Source of the DNA: Rhodanobacter sp. B04 | GTDB lineage: Bacteria; Pseudomonadota; Gammaproteobacteria; Xanthomonadales; Rhodanobacteraceae | Direction of reading: 5' to 3' | Assembly: GCF_002001125.1 (NCBI RefSeq) | Contig: NZ_MUNV01000005.1 | Span: forward strand, 186,001 to 250,000 | DNA length: 64,000 bases | Shown here: in pieces, positions 1-8,457 of the stretch | Numbering within the stretch: the first letter of the stretch is position 1 | Layout: every line of letters starts with the position of its first letter | The notes under the pieces: generated by a model | Told to the model about the DNA's origin: nothing | Databases searched by the model: none | What the model saw: the letters and a program-made list of their open reading frames with translations, nothing else | Program-made: the position numbers and the translations under genes

Positions 1-57
1 CGAGCTGCGTACCAGCACGTAGCGGATGCGGGCGGCGAGGTCTTGGAGGTCGGTCAT
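1..57 (-). CDS. trmJ: tRNA (cytidine/uridine-2'-O-)-methyltransferase TrmJ, N-terminal fragment
   Basis: Only the first 19 codons lie in the window; the ATG is at 57 and the rest runs off the left edge. The visible end reads MTDLQDLAARIRYVLVRSS, which matches the opening beta-strand of SPOUT-fold TrmJ enzymes (the usual RIRIVLVxxSHPGNIG start). TrmJ methylates the ribose of nucleotide 32 in several tRNAs. The gene is divergent from suhB, an arrangement also seen for trmJ and suhB in other gammaproteobacteria. With so few residues the assignment rests on that short match plus the neighbour, so it is probable rather than certain. Confidence 0.65.
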   Translation of the reverse strand, partial: MTDLQDLAARIRYVLVRSS

Positions 58-134
58 GCGAGGCGGGCTGGGCAATAAACAGGTGCACAAGGATAGTCGA
101 CACGGGGCGGCTGCGGCCCGGTCCGGCCGCACTC

Positions 135-143
135 TGCTAGAAT
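135..143 (+). promoter_or_regulatory. Extended -10 element upstream of suhB
   Basis: The sequence TGC-TAGAAT is an extended -10 box 40 bp before the suhB ATG. No good -35 hexamer is visible at 16-18 bp upstream, which is acceptable for extended -10 promoters. The same TAGAAT word occurs upstream of purM and of the WGR gene at 50.7 kb. Confidence 0.5.
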
Positions 144-182
144 CGCCGACCGCAAACCCGCTCTTTTTACAAAGTCGAAGCC

Positions 183-986
183 ATGCCCAGACCCCACGTT
201 ACGATCGCGGCGCGTGCCGCGCGCTCAGCAGGCAACGTGATCCTGCGCTACATGAACCGCATCGACGGCCTCAATATCGTCGAGAAGCAGCAGCTGGATT
301 TCGTCTCCGAGGTCGACAAGCTGGCCGAGGCGGAGATCATCAAGGAATTGCGCCGCGCCTACCCCGACCACGCGATCCTCGCCGAGGAAAGCGGCGCGAT
401 CGGCAAGGGCCCCCTGACCTGGGTGATCGACCCGCTGGATGGCACCCACAACTACCTGCGCGGCATCCCGCACTTCAGCGTGTCCATCGCGCTGCTCGAA
501 AAGGGCGTGCCGATCCATGCGGTGGTGTTCGACCCGCTGCGCGACGAGCTGTACACCGCCAGCAAGGGCGATGGCGCCTACCTCAACGACCGCCGCATGC
601 GCGTGTCCAAGCGCGAGAACCTCGGCGGCGCGATGATCGCCACCGGCTTCCCGTACCGCCAGCGCGAACACCTGACCGCGCAGCTCGACATGACCCGCGC
701 CCTGCTCGGCCAGGCCGAGGACATTCGCCGCACCGGCTCCGCCGCACTCGACCTGGCCTATGTCGCCGCCGGCCGCTACGACGGCTACTTCGAGATCGGC
801 CTCAAGCCGTGGGACATGGCCGCCGGCGTGCTGCTGGTGCATGAGGCTGGCGGTCGTTACTGCGACTTCGCCGGCCGTGACGGCATCCCCGAAAGCGGCA
901 ACATCATCGCCGGCAACCTCAACGTGGCAAAGGCGATGGTGGATGCGATCGGGCAACAGGCGACGCCGGGCCTGCTCAAGGCCTGA
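183..986 (+). CDS. suhB: Inositol-1-monophosphatase SuhB
   Basis: This 267-residue protein belongs to the FIG/inositol monophosphatase superfamily of Mg-dependent, Li-sensitive sugar phosphatases. The metal-binding motifs are intact: an AEESG segment near residue 66, IDPLDGTHNY near residue 83 and a WDMAAG motif near residue 210. In Enterobacteria SuhB hydrolyses myo-inositol 1-phosphate and also joins the rRNA antitermination complex; that second role is inferred here only from family membership. Length is normal for the family. It lies divergent from trmJ and ends tail-to-tail with hda at a shared palindromic terminator. Confidence 0.93.
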   Translation: MPRPHVTIAARAARSAGNVILRYMNRIDGLNIVEKQQLDFVSEVDKLAEAEIIKELRRAYPDHAILAEESGAIGKGPLTWVIDPLDGTHNYLRGIPHFSVSIALLEKGVPIHAVVFDPLRDELYTASKGDGAYLNDRRMRVSKRENLGGAMIATGFPYRQREHLTAQLDMTRALLGQAEDIRRTGSAALDLAYVAAGRYDGYFEIGLKPWDMAAGVLLVHEAGGRYCDFAGRDGIPESGNIIAGNLNVAKAMVDAIGQQATPGLLKA

Positions 987-1007
987 GCGTTCTCATCGCT
1001 GTTGACG

Positions 1008-1035
1008 AGCAAAGGCGCCCATGGGCGCCTTTGCT
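1008..1035. terminator. Bidirectional terminator between suhB and hda
   Basis: A perfect 28-bp palindrome (arm AGCAAAGGCGCCCA followed by its exact complement) fills the gap between the 3' ends of suhB (+) and hda (-). It ends 4 bp before the hda stop codon. T-rich bases follow on the plus strand (TGTTTC). It can fold identically from either strand, so it likely stops both transcripts. Confidence 0.75.
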
Positions 1036-1038
1036 GTT

Positions 1039-1746
1039 TCAGGGTGCGGCTTCGCCGGCCTCGCGCAGAAATCCGCGCAGGAACGGAATCGTGATACGTC
1101 GTTGCGCTGCCAACGATGCCACATCCAACTTGTCCAGCAGATCGAGCAACGCGCCCAGATCACGCGCGTAACGTGCGAACAACCAGTCCAGCACCCCATC
1201 GTCCAGTTCGATGCCACGCGCGGCCGCCTGGGCTTTCAGCACGACCCGGCGTTCGTCGTCGTCGAGCGGCTTCAACGCGAACTGGGTGCAGGCGCCGAGA
1301 CGCGAGCGCAAGTCGGGCAGCTCGATACCCAACTGGGTCGGCGTGGTATCGGCCGCGAACAGCAACGCACTGCCTTCGGCGCGTGCGCGGTTGTAGAGAT
1401 CGAACAGCGCGTGCTCGGCGTCGCGGTTCCCGGCGATCGCGCCGAGATCGTCCAGCGCCAGCAGTTCGCTGCCAGCGACACCGCGTAACGCCGCAGCATG
1501 ATCGTCTAGCGTTGCCAACGGCAGGTATTGCACGCGTCTTCCCAGAGCGGCGGCGGCCTGACACGCCGCCATCAACAGGTGAGTACGACCGCTGCCGTTG
1601 TTGCCGTGCAGATAGATCCACGCCGCGCCGGGTTCAAGTGCGAGGGTCTGCACGGCGGCCAGCGGTGCCGCATTGGCCCCGGCATGGAAATGTTCGAAGC
1701 GCTGGCGGCGCGGCCAGCGCAGGGCCAACGGCAACTGCGGAATCAT
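1039..1746 (-). CDS. hda: DnaA regulatory inactivator Hda
   Basis: This 235-residue AAA+ protein has the Hda architecture: a short N-terminal segment (MIPQLPLALRW), a P-loop GNNGSGRTHL in which Arg replaces the usual Lys as in other Hda proteins, a Walker B LLALDDLG, and a C-terminal lid helix region. With the beta clamp, Hda stimulates ATP hydrolysis on DnaA after initiation (regulatory inactivation of DnaA). The ATG overlaps the stop of the upstream permease gene by 4 nt, so translation is probably coupled. A much longer open frame extends upstream but is a shadow of the permease gene; the start was chosen by homology and this overlap. Confidence 0.9.
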   Translation of the reverse strand: MIPQLPLALRWPRRQRFEHFHAGANAAPLAAVQTLALEPGAAWIYLHGNNGSGRTHLLMAACQAAAALGRRVQYLPLATLDDHAAALRGVAGSELLALDDLGAIAGNRDAEHALFDLYNRARAEGSALLFAADTTPTQLGIELPDLRSRLGACTQFALKPLDDDERRVVLKAQAAARGIELDDGVLDWLFARYARDLGALLDLLDKLDVASLAAQRRITIPFLRGFLREAGEAAP

Positions 1747-2915
1747 GGTTTGGTCCGGTCGTCCTGCGGTGGCGCGGCGATCGTGGTATCGGTTTCGATC
1801 TTGCCGTCGCGATGCACGGTGACGTCCACCTCGGCGATCACCGGATCGTCCGGCCCCTCCTCGTTGTACAGCTCGCTCATGCGGTAGCGCTCGAGCAGGT
1901 AGCGCAGCAGCACCATGATCACCGACGCCGCCGGCAACGCCAGCAGCACGCCGAGGAAGCCGAACAGCGAGCCGCCGGCCAACACCGCGAAGATCACCGC
2001 CACCGGGTGCAGGCCGATCTTGTCGCCGACCAGCTTGGGCACCAGCACATAACCTTCCAGCAACTGGCCGATGGCGAACACGCCGCAGACCAGCAGCAGG
2101 TGCGTCCAGTCGCCGTATTGCACCAGCGCAGCGACGATCGCGGCGATGAAGCCGATGATGAAACCCAGATACGGCACGAAACTGAGCAAGCCGGCGACCA
2201 TGCCGATCAGCGGTCCCACGGTCAGCCCGACCACGCCCAGGCCGGCGCCGTAGAACACACCCAGCGCCAGCATCACCAGCAGCTGCCCACGCACGAAAGC
2301 GCCGAGCACCGTGTCCGACTCGCGCGCCAGGTGCGCGATGGTCGGCTGGATCGAGCGCGGCAGCATGCAGTCGACGGTGGCCACCAGCCGGTCCCAGTCG
2401 CGCAGCAGATAGAACGCCACCACCGGAATCAGTACCAGGTTGGCCAGCCACTGCACCACCCCCAATCCGGAGCGTGACACCTTGCCCAGCACCGTTGTGG
2501 CGATATCGCCGATCGAACCGAGATGCGCCTTGATCGCCGCCAGCAGGCGATCGCTGTCGAACATGCGCGGATCCAGATGCAGCCGCGCCTGCAGCCATGG
2601 CCACGCGGTGTGCTGCGCCCAATCGCCGTAGCGTGGCAGGTTCTCGATGAGATTCTCGATCTGTCGCGCAATCAGCGGAATCAGCAGCAGCAGCACGCCA
2701 CCCACGACCAGCAACAGTACCGCGAAGACGATCGTGGCGGCCCAGTTGCGGCTCAGCCCGAGCCGTTCCAGCCGATCGGCCAGCGGGTCTCCCAGATAAG
2801 CCAGCATGGCGGCGACGGCGAACGGCATCAGCACCGGTGCCAGCAGCCAGATCACATAGACGATGGCCGCCACGATGGCGAGCATCTGCCAGCGCCGTGA
2901 TGTGTCGTGATTCAC
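1743..2915 (-). CDS. AI-2E family transporter (PerM-like permease)
   Basis: This 390-residue inner-membrane protein has about seven hydrophobic segments: a hydrophobic pair near residues 10-40, another at about 60-85, a large extracytoplasmic loop, and a C-terminal block of segments from about residue 150 to 330. This is the AI-2E_transport (PF01594) layout. The substrate is unknown; the family name comes from a few autoinducer-2 exporters and should not be taken as function. The start is GTG at 2915, preceded by GAGGTGA six bases upstream. The C-terminal 50 residues are charged and cytoplasmic. It is co-transcribed with hda, as in other Xanthomonadales. Confidence 0.88.
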   Translation of the reverse strand: MNHDTSRRWQMLAIVAAIVYVIWLLAPVLMPFAVAAMLAYLGDPLADRLERLGLSRNWAATIVFAVLLLVVGGVLLLLIPLIARQIENLIENLPRYGDWAQHTAWPWLQARLHLDPRMFDSDRLLAAIKAHLGSIGDIATTVLGKVSRSGLGVVQWLANLVLIPVVAFYLLRDWDRLVATVDCMLPRSIQPTIAHLARESDTVLGAFVRGQLLVMLALGVFYGAGLGVVGLTVGPLIGMVAGLLSFVPYLGFIIGFIAAIVAALVQYGDWTHLLLVCGVFAIGQLLEGYVLVPKLVGDKIGLHPVAVIFAVLAGGSLFGFLGVLLALPAASVIMVLLRYLLERYRMSELYNEEGPDDPVIAEVDVTVHRDGKIETDTTIAAPPQDDRTKP

Positions 2916-2930
2916 CCGATCACCTCAGTT

Positions 2931-2946
2931 CGCTCATGCATGAGCG
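2931..2946. other. Perfect 16-bp palindrome between DUF2066 gene and permease gene
   Basis: CGCTCATGCATGAGCG is its own reverse complement and sits in the 53-bp spacer between the DUF2066 stop and the permease GTG. There is no T tract on the minus strand, so it could be an operator or a processing hairpin rather than a terminator. Confidence 0.45.
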
Positions 2947-2968
2947 CGGTTTTGCGATGGACTGGCAT

Positions 2969-3952
2969 TCAATGCACCCAGCGCAGGTTGGCATCGGCGC
3001 CCTGGTGCGGTTCACCCTGCAGCAACAGCCGGCCGCCGGCGGCCAGGTTCGCAGCCAACCCGCTTAGCGGCAGCGCTGCCTTGACGTAAAGCAGCACCCC
3101 GTCGTTCTGTGCACCCAGCGTCACCACCTGACGCACCGACGGATCGGCACGCAAGGTCGCCAGCAGATTGGCGAAGTCCATCGCCGAATCCAGCCCGCTT
3201 ACCCACAGCTTGCCCTCGCTGACGCCGGCGCCAACCACGTTGAGCTGCTTGCCGATGCGATCGACCATGCCGTTGCCGGCCGTGGCGAGCAAGGCGTCCC
3301 CGGCGACGCCCTGGCTGCTCCAGCGCTGGACCTGGCCACCGGAAACCAGGGTCCAGTCGGCGCCGCCGTCACGCAGCTTGCCCAGCAGTACCAGGCCGGT
3401 GTGGTACTGCTGGTTGATCGCCGCCAGCGTGGCCGGATCGGCGGCATCGATTTTCGCCGCGTCCAGCGTGCTGTCCGCGGCCGGATACACCACGTTGGTA
3501 CCGCGTGCCGCGGCGGCCGAAGCCAGACTGGCAAGCGCGGCCTGGTCGAGCAGGCTGCCATCGGCCTTCTGCACCAGCAGCAGCACCGGTGGCTTGATGC
3601 CTGAACTGGCCACGCCCAGCTTGGATACCAGCCGACGTACCGAGCCAGGCTCGAAGTCCACCGCCACGGTCAGACCCGTCGCGGCACGCTGGTACTGGAA
3701 TTTCTGCACCATCGAGCTGGCCTTGCCGAGCGCTTCGGCGTAGCCGTCATTGCTGCGCAGGTCCTGGCCACCGGCGACTCGCGTGAGCACCTGGCCCAGT
3801 GCCGTGGCGAACGCCTGGTCGCGCTGGGCGCCGCTGGTGTCGGCCACCGGCACCGTGACCGAATAGGGCGAACCCTCGATCTGTGCATGCAGTGGCGGCA
3901 GCAAGGCAAAACCCAGCAGCAGGGTGGCGATCAGCAGGCGGGACAGGCGCAT
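2969..3952 (-). CDS. DUF2066 domain-containing secreted protein
   Basis: This 327-residue protein starts with a clear signal peptide (MRLSRLLIATLLLGFALLPP, then LHAQ/IEG as the likely cleavage site), so it is exported. The mature part matches the DUF2066 family, found in gammaproteobacteria next to purM and of unknown function. The start at 3952 was chosen because the signal peptide begins there; the open frame continues 41 codons further upstream with non-homologous sequence. It is divergent from purM and reads towards the permease gene and hda. Confidence 0.85.
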   Translation of the reverse strand: MRLSRLLIATLLLGFALLPPLHAQIEGSPYSVTVPVADTSGAQRDQAFATALGQVLTRVAGGQDLRSNDGYAEALGKASSMVQKFQYQRAATGLTVAVDFEPGSVRRLVSKLGVASSGIKPPVLLLVQKADGSLLDQAALASLASAAAARGTNVVYPAADSTLDAAKIDAADPATLAAINQQYHTGLVLLGKLRDGGADWTLVSGGQVQRWSSQGVAGDALLATAGNGMVDRIGKQLNVVGAGVSEGKLWVSGLDSAMDFANLLATLRADPSVRQVVTLGAQNDGVLLYVKAALPLSGLAANLAAGGRLLLQGEPHQGADANLRWVH

Positions 3953-4054
3953 GGACGTGGGTATCTTAGGAGGGGGAGCTCCCGGGAAGTCTGCCCAATC
4001 GCGCCCGCAGCGTCCATCGGAGCCATAGGCACGACCGGCAACCACCCAACAAGC

Positions 4055-4063
4055 TGCTAGAAT
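4055..4063 (+). promoter_or_regulatory. Extended -10 element upstream of purM
   Basis: TGC-TAGAAT ends 29 bp before the purM ATG and repeats exactly the nine bases found upstream of suhB. No PurR-like operator is evident. Confidence 0.5.
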
Positions 4064-4092
4064 TGCGCGTTTCACCCACGCCGGTTTCCGCC

Positions 4093-5121
4093 ATGTCTGA
4101 CGCCCTCACCTACCGCGCCGCCGGCGTCGATATCGATGCCGGCAATGCCGTGGTCGAACGCATCAAGCCGCTGGTCAAGCGAACGTTCCGTCCCGAAGTG
4201 ATGGGTGGACTGGGCGGCTTCGGCGGCCTGTTCGACCTGTCCGGCCGCTACAAGGAGCCGGTACTGGTCTCCGGCACCGATGGCGTCGGCACCAAATTGA
4301 AGCTGGCGCAGATCCTGAATCGGCACGACAGCATCGGCATCGATCTGGTCGGCATGTGCGTCAACGACGTGCTGGTGCAGGGCGCCGAGCCGCTGTTCTT
4401 CCTCGACTACTTCGCCACCGGCAAGCTCGACGTGGACACCACGGTCGCGGTGGTCGGCGGCATCGCGAAAGGCTGCGAACTGGCCGGTTGCGCGCTGATT
4501 GGCGGCGAGACCGCCGAGATGCCGGACATGTACCCGCCGGGCGAATACGACCTGGCCGGCTTCACCGTGGGCGCGGTGGAGAAATCGCAGATGCTCAGCG
4601 GCGAGGCGATCGTTGCCGGCGACGTGATTCTCGGCGTGGCCTCGTCGGGTCCGCATTCGAACGGTTATTCGCTGGTCCGCAAGATCCTTGATCGTGCCGG
4701 CAGCCCATTGGATCTCGATCTCGGCGGCGTGAAGCTGGCCGACGCGCTGATGGCACCGACCACGATCTACGTGAAATCGATGCTTGAGCTGTTGAAGGTG
4801 AGCCCCGTGCACGGCATGGCCCACATCACCGGTGGCGGCCTCAAGGAAAACATCATCCGCGTGGTGCCGGAGGGTCTTGGCATTGCACTGGATGCCAGCG
4901 CCATCGTGCTGCCACCGGTATTCGACTGGCTGATGCGGGAAGGCAACGTGGCGCGCGAGGAAATGTGGCGCACGTTCAACTGCGGCATCGGCTTCACCGT
5001 GATCCTGCCGCGCGACGCCGTTGCCGCCGCCGCCGCCGTGCTGGCAAGGCATGGCCTGGCCAGCACGGTGATCGGCGGCGTGGTGCTCGCCCAGGGCGAC
5101 GAGCGCGTGCACATCGGCTGA
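4093..5121 (+). CDS. purM: Phosphoribosylformylglycinamidine cyclo-ligase (AIR synthetase)
   Basis: PurM converts FGAM and ATP into aminoimidazole ribonucleotide, the fifth step of de novo purine synthesis, in the cytoplasm. The 342-residue protein shows family landmarks: [14 protein letters not shown] at the N-terminus, a glycine-rich [12 protein letters not shown] segment, [10 protein letters not shown] (ATP binding), [11 protein letters not shown], and [11 protein letters not shown]. The start at 4093 (MSDALTYR) is the conserved one; an in-frame upstream codon adds only unrelated residues. purN follows 8 nt after the stop codon, forming a two-gene purine operon, and a DUF3108 gene follows that. 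Confidence 0.97.
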   Translation: MSDALTYRAAGVDIDAGNAVVERIKPLVKRTFRPEVMGGLGGFGGLFDLSGRYKEPVLVSGTDGVGTKLKLAQILNRHDSIGIDLVGMCVNDVLVQGAEPLFFLDYFATGKLDVDTTVAVVGGIAKGCELAGCALIGGETAEMPDMYPPGEYDLAGFTVGAVEKSQMLSGEAIVAGDVILGVASSGPHSNGYSLVRKILDRAGSPLDLDLGGVKLADALMAPTTIYVKSMLELLKVSPVHGMAHITGGGLKENIIRVVPEGLGIALDASAIVLPPVFDWLMREGNVAREEMWRTFNCGIGFTVILPRDAVAAAAAVLARHGLASTVIGGVVLAQGDERVHIG

Positions 5122-5129
5122 GCCAGCAC

Positions 5130-5801
5130 GTGACGGCCACACATCCCCGGGTCGCGGTGCTCGCCTCAGGGCGTGGCAGCAACCTTGCCGCCTTGCTGGC
5201 TGCCCGTGACCGCGGCGAGCTGCCGGTGGATTTCGTGCTGGTCGGCAGCGACAAGGCTACGGCCGGCGCCCTGCAGTTGGCCGCAACAGCCGGCATCCCC
5301 ACGCTGGCGCTCGATCCACGCAACTATCCAGACCGGCGCGCCTTCGACCTCGAACTGTTTGCACGCATCGCCACCAGCGGAGCCGAGCTGCTGGTGCTGG
5401 CCGGCTACATGCGCATCATCGACGGCGAGGCACTGCGCCCATGGGTCGGCCGGATGATCAACATCCACCCCTCCCTGCTGCCCAAGTACCGCGGCCTGCA
5501 TACCCATCGCCGCGCGCTGGAAGCAGGCGACCGTGAACATGGCGCCAGCGTGCACTTCGTCACCGCCGAACTGGATGGCGGTCCGGTGATCGCGCAGGCG
5601 CGCCTGACCGTCGAGGCCGGCGACGACGAACATCGGCTGGCACAACGGCTGTTGCCACTGGAACACCGGCTGTTGCCGGCCGTGCTGCGCCTGCTGGCCA
5701 GCCGGCGGCTGGCATGGGTTGATGGCGCTCCGCAGCTCGACGGCCAGCCCCTGATGACACCGCTGTTGCTGGGTGCCGGCGAGCTGCCGCCAGTGGAGTG
5801 A
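5130..5801 (+). CDS. purN: Phosphoribosylglycinamide formyltransferase (GAR transformylase 1)
   Basis: PurN transfers a formyl group from 10-formyltetrahydrofolate to GAR, the third purine step. Recognisable motifs are VAVLASGRGSNLAALL (phosphate-binding loop), LAGYMRII, the catalytic region INIHPSLLPKYRGLHTH (Asn, His) and a conserved Asp in ELDGGPVI. The protein is 223 residues with a GTG start at 5130, eight bases after the purM stop. No ATG is available before the conserved N-terminal strand, which supports the GTG. Confidence 0.95.
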   Translation: MTATHPRVAVLASGRGSNLAALLAARDRGELPVDFVLVGSDKATAGALQLAATAGIPTLALDPRNYPDRRAFDLELFARIATSGAELLVLAGYMRIIDGEALRPWVGRMINIHPSLLPKYRGLHTHRRALEAGDREHGASVHFVTAELDGGPVIAQARLTVEAGDDEHRLAQRLLPLEHRLLPAVLRLLASRRLAWVDGAPQLDGQPLMTPLLLGAGELPPVE

Positions 5802-5836
5802 TCCACGGTTCAGCCCCGCACCGGCAGACTCGGCCC

Positions 5837-6544
5837 ATGACTATCCGATCCCTGCTTGCCCCTGTCCTCGGCCTAGGTCTGCTGCTTGGCGCACAGGTCG
5901 CCATCGCCGCCACGCCCACCAATTTCACCGCCACCTACAACGTCTTGCAAAGCGGTGAGCCGGTGGGCGTGGCCACCGTAAGCCTGCGTCCTGCCGGCAA
6001 CGGCGAGTGGATCTATCGCAAGGACGTCAAGGGCACAGGCGGCCTCGCCGCCATGCTGGGTGCCGATGTCACGGAGACCTCGCGCTTCCGCTGGAACGGC
6101 CATGTTCCCGAAGCGATCAGCTACGACTACCGGCTGGTGGCGTCGATCAAGAACAAACAGCGCCACATGGCGGTCGACTGGACCACCCGGCAAGTGACCG
6201 TCAACGAGGGCAAGGGACCGCAGACCTACCCGGCCAGTCCCGGCATGGTCGAGCGCAACACCACGCCGCTGGCACTGGGCCTGGCACTGCGCGATGGCAA
6301 GCAGCAGGTCGCGCTGCCGGTCGCGGTACGCCAGGCCGTGCAGACGCAGAACTTCAAGATCACCGGCCGGGAGGCCATCAAGGTACCGGCCGGCAGCTTC
6401 AACGCCGTGCGGATCGATCGCACCGATGCGGATCGCGGCTTCAGTGCATGGTATGCGCCGGATCGTTACCCGCTGCCGGTGAAGCTGTCGCAGCACGATG
6501 GCGGCGACATGGAACTGGATCTGGTCAGCTACCGCCAGCAATAA
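5837..6544 (+). CDS. DUF3108 domain-containing secreted protein
   Basis: This 235-residue protein begins with a signal peptide (MTIRSLLAPVLGLGLLLGAQ, with AIAA/TPT as likely cleavage site), so it is periplasmic or outer-membrane associated. The mature region has the DUF3108 pattern of a lipocalin-like beta fold: repeated short strands with SGEPVGVATVSL near the start and VPAGSFNAVRIDRT in the middle. The function of the family is unknown. The start was placed at the signal peptide rather than at an in-frame codon 13 residues earlier. It follows purN by about 35 bp on the same strand, as in other Xanthomonadales. Confidence 0.85.
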   Translation: MTIRSLLAPVLGLGLLLGAQVAIAATPTNFTATYNVLQSGEPVGVATVSLRPAGNGEWIYRKDVKGTGGLAAMLGADVTETSRFRWNGHVPEAISYDYRLVASIKNKQRHMAVDWTTRQVTVNEGKGPQTYPASPGMVERNTTPLALGLALRDGKQQVALPVAVRQAVQTQNFKITGREAIKVPAGSFNAVRIDRTDADRGFSAWYAPDRYPLPVKLSQHDGGDMELDLVSYRQQ

Positions 6545-6559
6545 GGTCCAGCGGCGCAA

Positions 6560-6574
6560 GGCCTGCCCCAGGCC
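6560..6574. terminator. Weak hairpin between convergent genes
   Basis: GGCCTG-CCC-CAGGCC forms a 6-bp stem in the 37-bp gap between the DUF3108 gene (+) and the histidine kinase gene (-). It lacks a T run on either side, so it is only a weak candidate for a shared terminator. Confidence 0.3.
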
Positions 6575-6581
6575 GGCACCG

Positions 6582-7622
6582 TTACTGCTGTTGCGTATCG
6601 CGCACCACCGCCTCGGGCAGCGTTTGCGGAAAGCGGATGCGGGCGATGTTCTCATGCCCGGAACGCGCCTGCAGTTCCAGCGGCCATCCAAAACGATCAC
6701 TGATGCGCTGCGCGATCGCCAGCTCGAAACCGTGCCGGTCGGCGCCACGCACGCGCAACACGTCTGCCGCCGCAGGCGACTCCGCAGGACCGCTCACGCT
6801 CACCGCGCCAGGCAGGACGGTAACCACCACGCGGCCCTGCTCGATCTGCTGGCAGGCATTGCGGATCAGTTGCCAGCACAGCACCGCAAACGCCCGCGAC
6901 GACCCCCGCAACGCGAAGTGCGCGGGCTCCTCCAGTTGCAGTTCGATCGGCCGCCCGAGCAGCACCTCGCGCGCCGATTCCAGCTCCTGCCGCAATACGT
7001 CGTTGACGATGAAGCATTCGCGATCCAGGCCGGCATCCGACTCGCGCGCCAGGATCAGTAGCGCCTCGACCAGCGCCTCCATCTCCAGCGTCGCCCGCTT
7101 GATACGACGCACCGAGCGCGAGCCGAACTCGCTGATGTGCTCTTCGTCGGCCAGCATGTCGACCGACATCTTGATCACCGTGAGCGGGCTGCGCAGCTCG
7201 TGGCTGGCGTCGCGGGTGAAGTTGCGCTCGCGCTGGTTGTAGCCGGCAATGCGGGTGGCGAAGCCCTGCAGGCCACGCGCCAGCGAAGCCACATCGGCAT
7301 CGGTGTGGCTGGTCAGCTGATCCAGGCGCAATGCCTCCAGACTGGGCTGCTGGCCATCCCAGCGACTGACCAAGCGTGCCAGCGCCCGCACCGGCCGCCA
7401 TTCGCGGCGCGTGGCGATCCAGGCAAGCACGGTGGTGATCACGATCGCCGCAATCACCGCCGGGGCCGGGGCAACGCCATAGATGCCCATGATGCAGATG
7501 ATCACCACAGCCACGAATTGCAGCCCGAACACCCACGCGATGCGCCGGCGGAAGGCACCTACCCGGGAAGTGGCTGCGCTGACCCTGCTGTCCATGACTC
7601 GTTTTTGCCGCTCCGGTTTCAC
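6582..7622 (-). CDS. Sensor histidine kinase with degenerate ATP-binding domain
   Basis: This 346-residue membrane protein has two closely spaced transmembrane helices near residues 27-70 with almost no periplasmic loop. A linker and a HisKA domain follow, with the phosphoacceptor motif FTRDASHELRSPLTVI near residue 135. The N box (WQLIRNACQQ) is present, but the following G1 box (DxGxG) and ATP lid are not recognisable, and the G2 box reads HGFELAI instead of GxGLGLxI. The start is GTG at 7622, overlapping the upstream regulator stop by 4 nt; an ATG at 7595 is an alternative. It pairs with the OmpR-type regulator directly upstream. Confidence 0.85.
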   Translation of the reverse strand: MKPERQKRVMDSRVSAATSRVGAFRRRIAWVFGLQFVAVVIICIMGIYGVAPAPAVIAAIVITTVLAWIATRREWRPVRALARLVSRWDGQQPSLEALRLDQLTSHTDADVASLARGLQGFATRIAGYNQRERNFTRDASHELRSPLTVIKMSVDMLADEEHISEFGSRSVRRIKRATLEMEALVEALLILARESDAGLDRECFIVNDVLRQELESAREVLLGRPIELQLEEPAHFALRGSSRAFAVLCWQLIRNACQQIEQGRVVVTVLPGAVSVSGPAESPAAADVLRVRGADRHGFELAIAQRISDRFGWPLELQARSGHENIARIRFPQTLPEAVVRDTQQQ

Positions 7623-8350
7623 GCTGTCTGGACGGTCGACGCCACCTCCGATTCAAGATCCGCGAGACGGTAACCGGCCGAATGGATGGTATGTAGCAGG
7701 GGGTGTGCGAAGGGTTTGTCGATGACCCGGCGCAGGTTGTACAGATGCGAGCGCAAGGTGTCCGAGTCCGGCAGGGTATCGCCCCAGATTTCGCGCTCGA
7801 TATCGCGCCGGCTGACGACCCGCGGCGACTCGCGCATCAGGATCGCCAGCAGCTTCAGTCCGATCGGCGATACCGTCAGTTCGTGACCCGCGCGGGTCAG
7901 CCGCAGTGTGGCGGTGTCCAGGGTCATGTCGCCGACATTGAGCACCTCGGTCGACACCTGGCGGCGGTCGCGGCGGATCAGGGCGCGCAGCCGTGCCTCC
8001 AGCTCGCGCACCTCGAACGGCTTCACCAGATAGTCGTCGGCGCCGGCCTCGAGGCCGGCCAGCTTGTCTTCCAGCGTGTCACGCGCGGTCAGCATCAGCA
8101 CCGGCGTGGATTTCTTGGCCTCGCGACGGAGCTTGCGACAGACCTCCAGACCGTCCAGGCCCGGCAGCATCAAATCCAGCACGATCACGTCGTAGCTGTT
8201 CGCCACCGCCAGGTGCAGGCCACTGACACCGTCGGCGGCATAGTCGACGGAATAACCACGCCGCTCCAGGAACTCGCCCACCATCTCGGCAATCTGGCGA
8301 TTGTCCTCGACCAGAAGAATCAGTCCCGCCTGTTCGTCATGCATGGTCAT
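7619..8350 (-). CDS. OmpR-family response regulator
   Basis: This 243-residue regulator has a receiver domain (residues ~8-120: acidic pair EDN, phosphoacceptor Asp in VIVLDLMLPG, conserved Thr in MLTARD and Lys in YLVKPF) and a C-terminal winged-helix DNA-binding domain (~135-235, with SDTLRSHLYNLRRVID). The ATG at 8350 is preceded by GAGGTGA seven bases upstream. It is the first gene of the two-component operon with the kinase. An 18-bp palindrome lies just upstream and is a good candidate for an autoregulatory site. The regulon cannot be told from sequence. Confidence 0.93.
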   Translation of the reverse strand: MTMHDEQAGLILLVEDNRQIAEMVGEFLERRGYSVDYAADGVSGLHLAVANSYDVIVLDLMLPGLDGLEVCRKLRREAKKSTPVLMLTARDTLEDKLAGLEAGADDYLVKPFEVRELEARLRALIRRDRRQVSTEVLNVGDMTLDTATLRLTRAGHELTVSPIGLKLLAILMRESPRVVSRRDIEREIWGDTLPDSDTLRSHLYNLRRVIDKPFAHPLLHTIHSAGYRLADLESEVASTVQTA

Positions 8351-8368
8351 GTCGCATCACCTCGCTCT

Positions 8369-8386
8369 TCTTCACATATGTGAAGA
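8369..8386. promoter_or_regulatory. 18-bp perfect palindrome upstream of the response regulator
   Basis: TCTTCACATATGTGAAGA is a perfect inverted repeat 18 bp before the regulator start codon. It is AT-rich compared with its surroundings. OmpR-type regulators usually bind direct repeats, so this may belong to another repressor or overlap the promoter. Binding is inferred, not shown. Confidence 0.45.
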
Positions 8387-8457
8387 GCTAACCGTTAACA
8401 GGGTGATGGCCGCGTGAAACGAGCCGTTCGCGGTTCACCCCAGGTTCGGTTTGCCGC

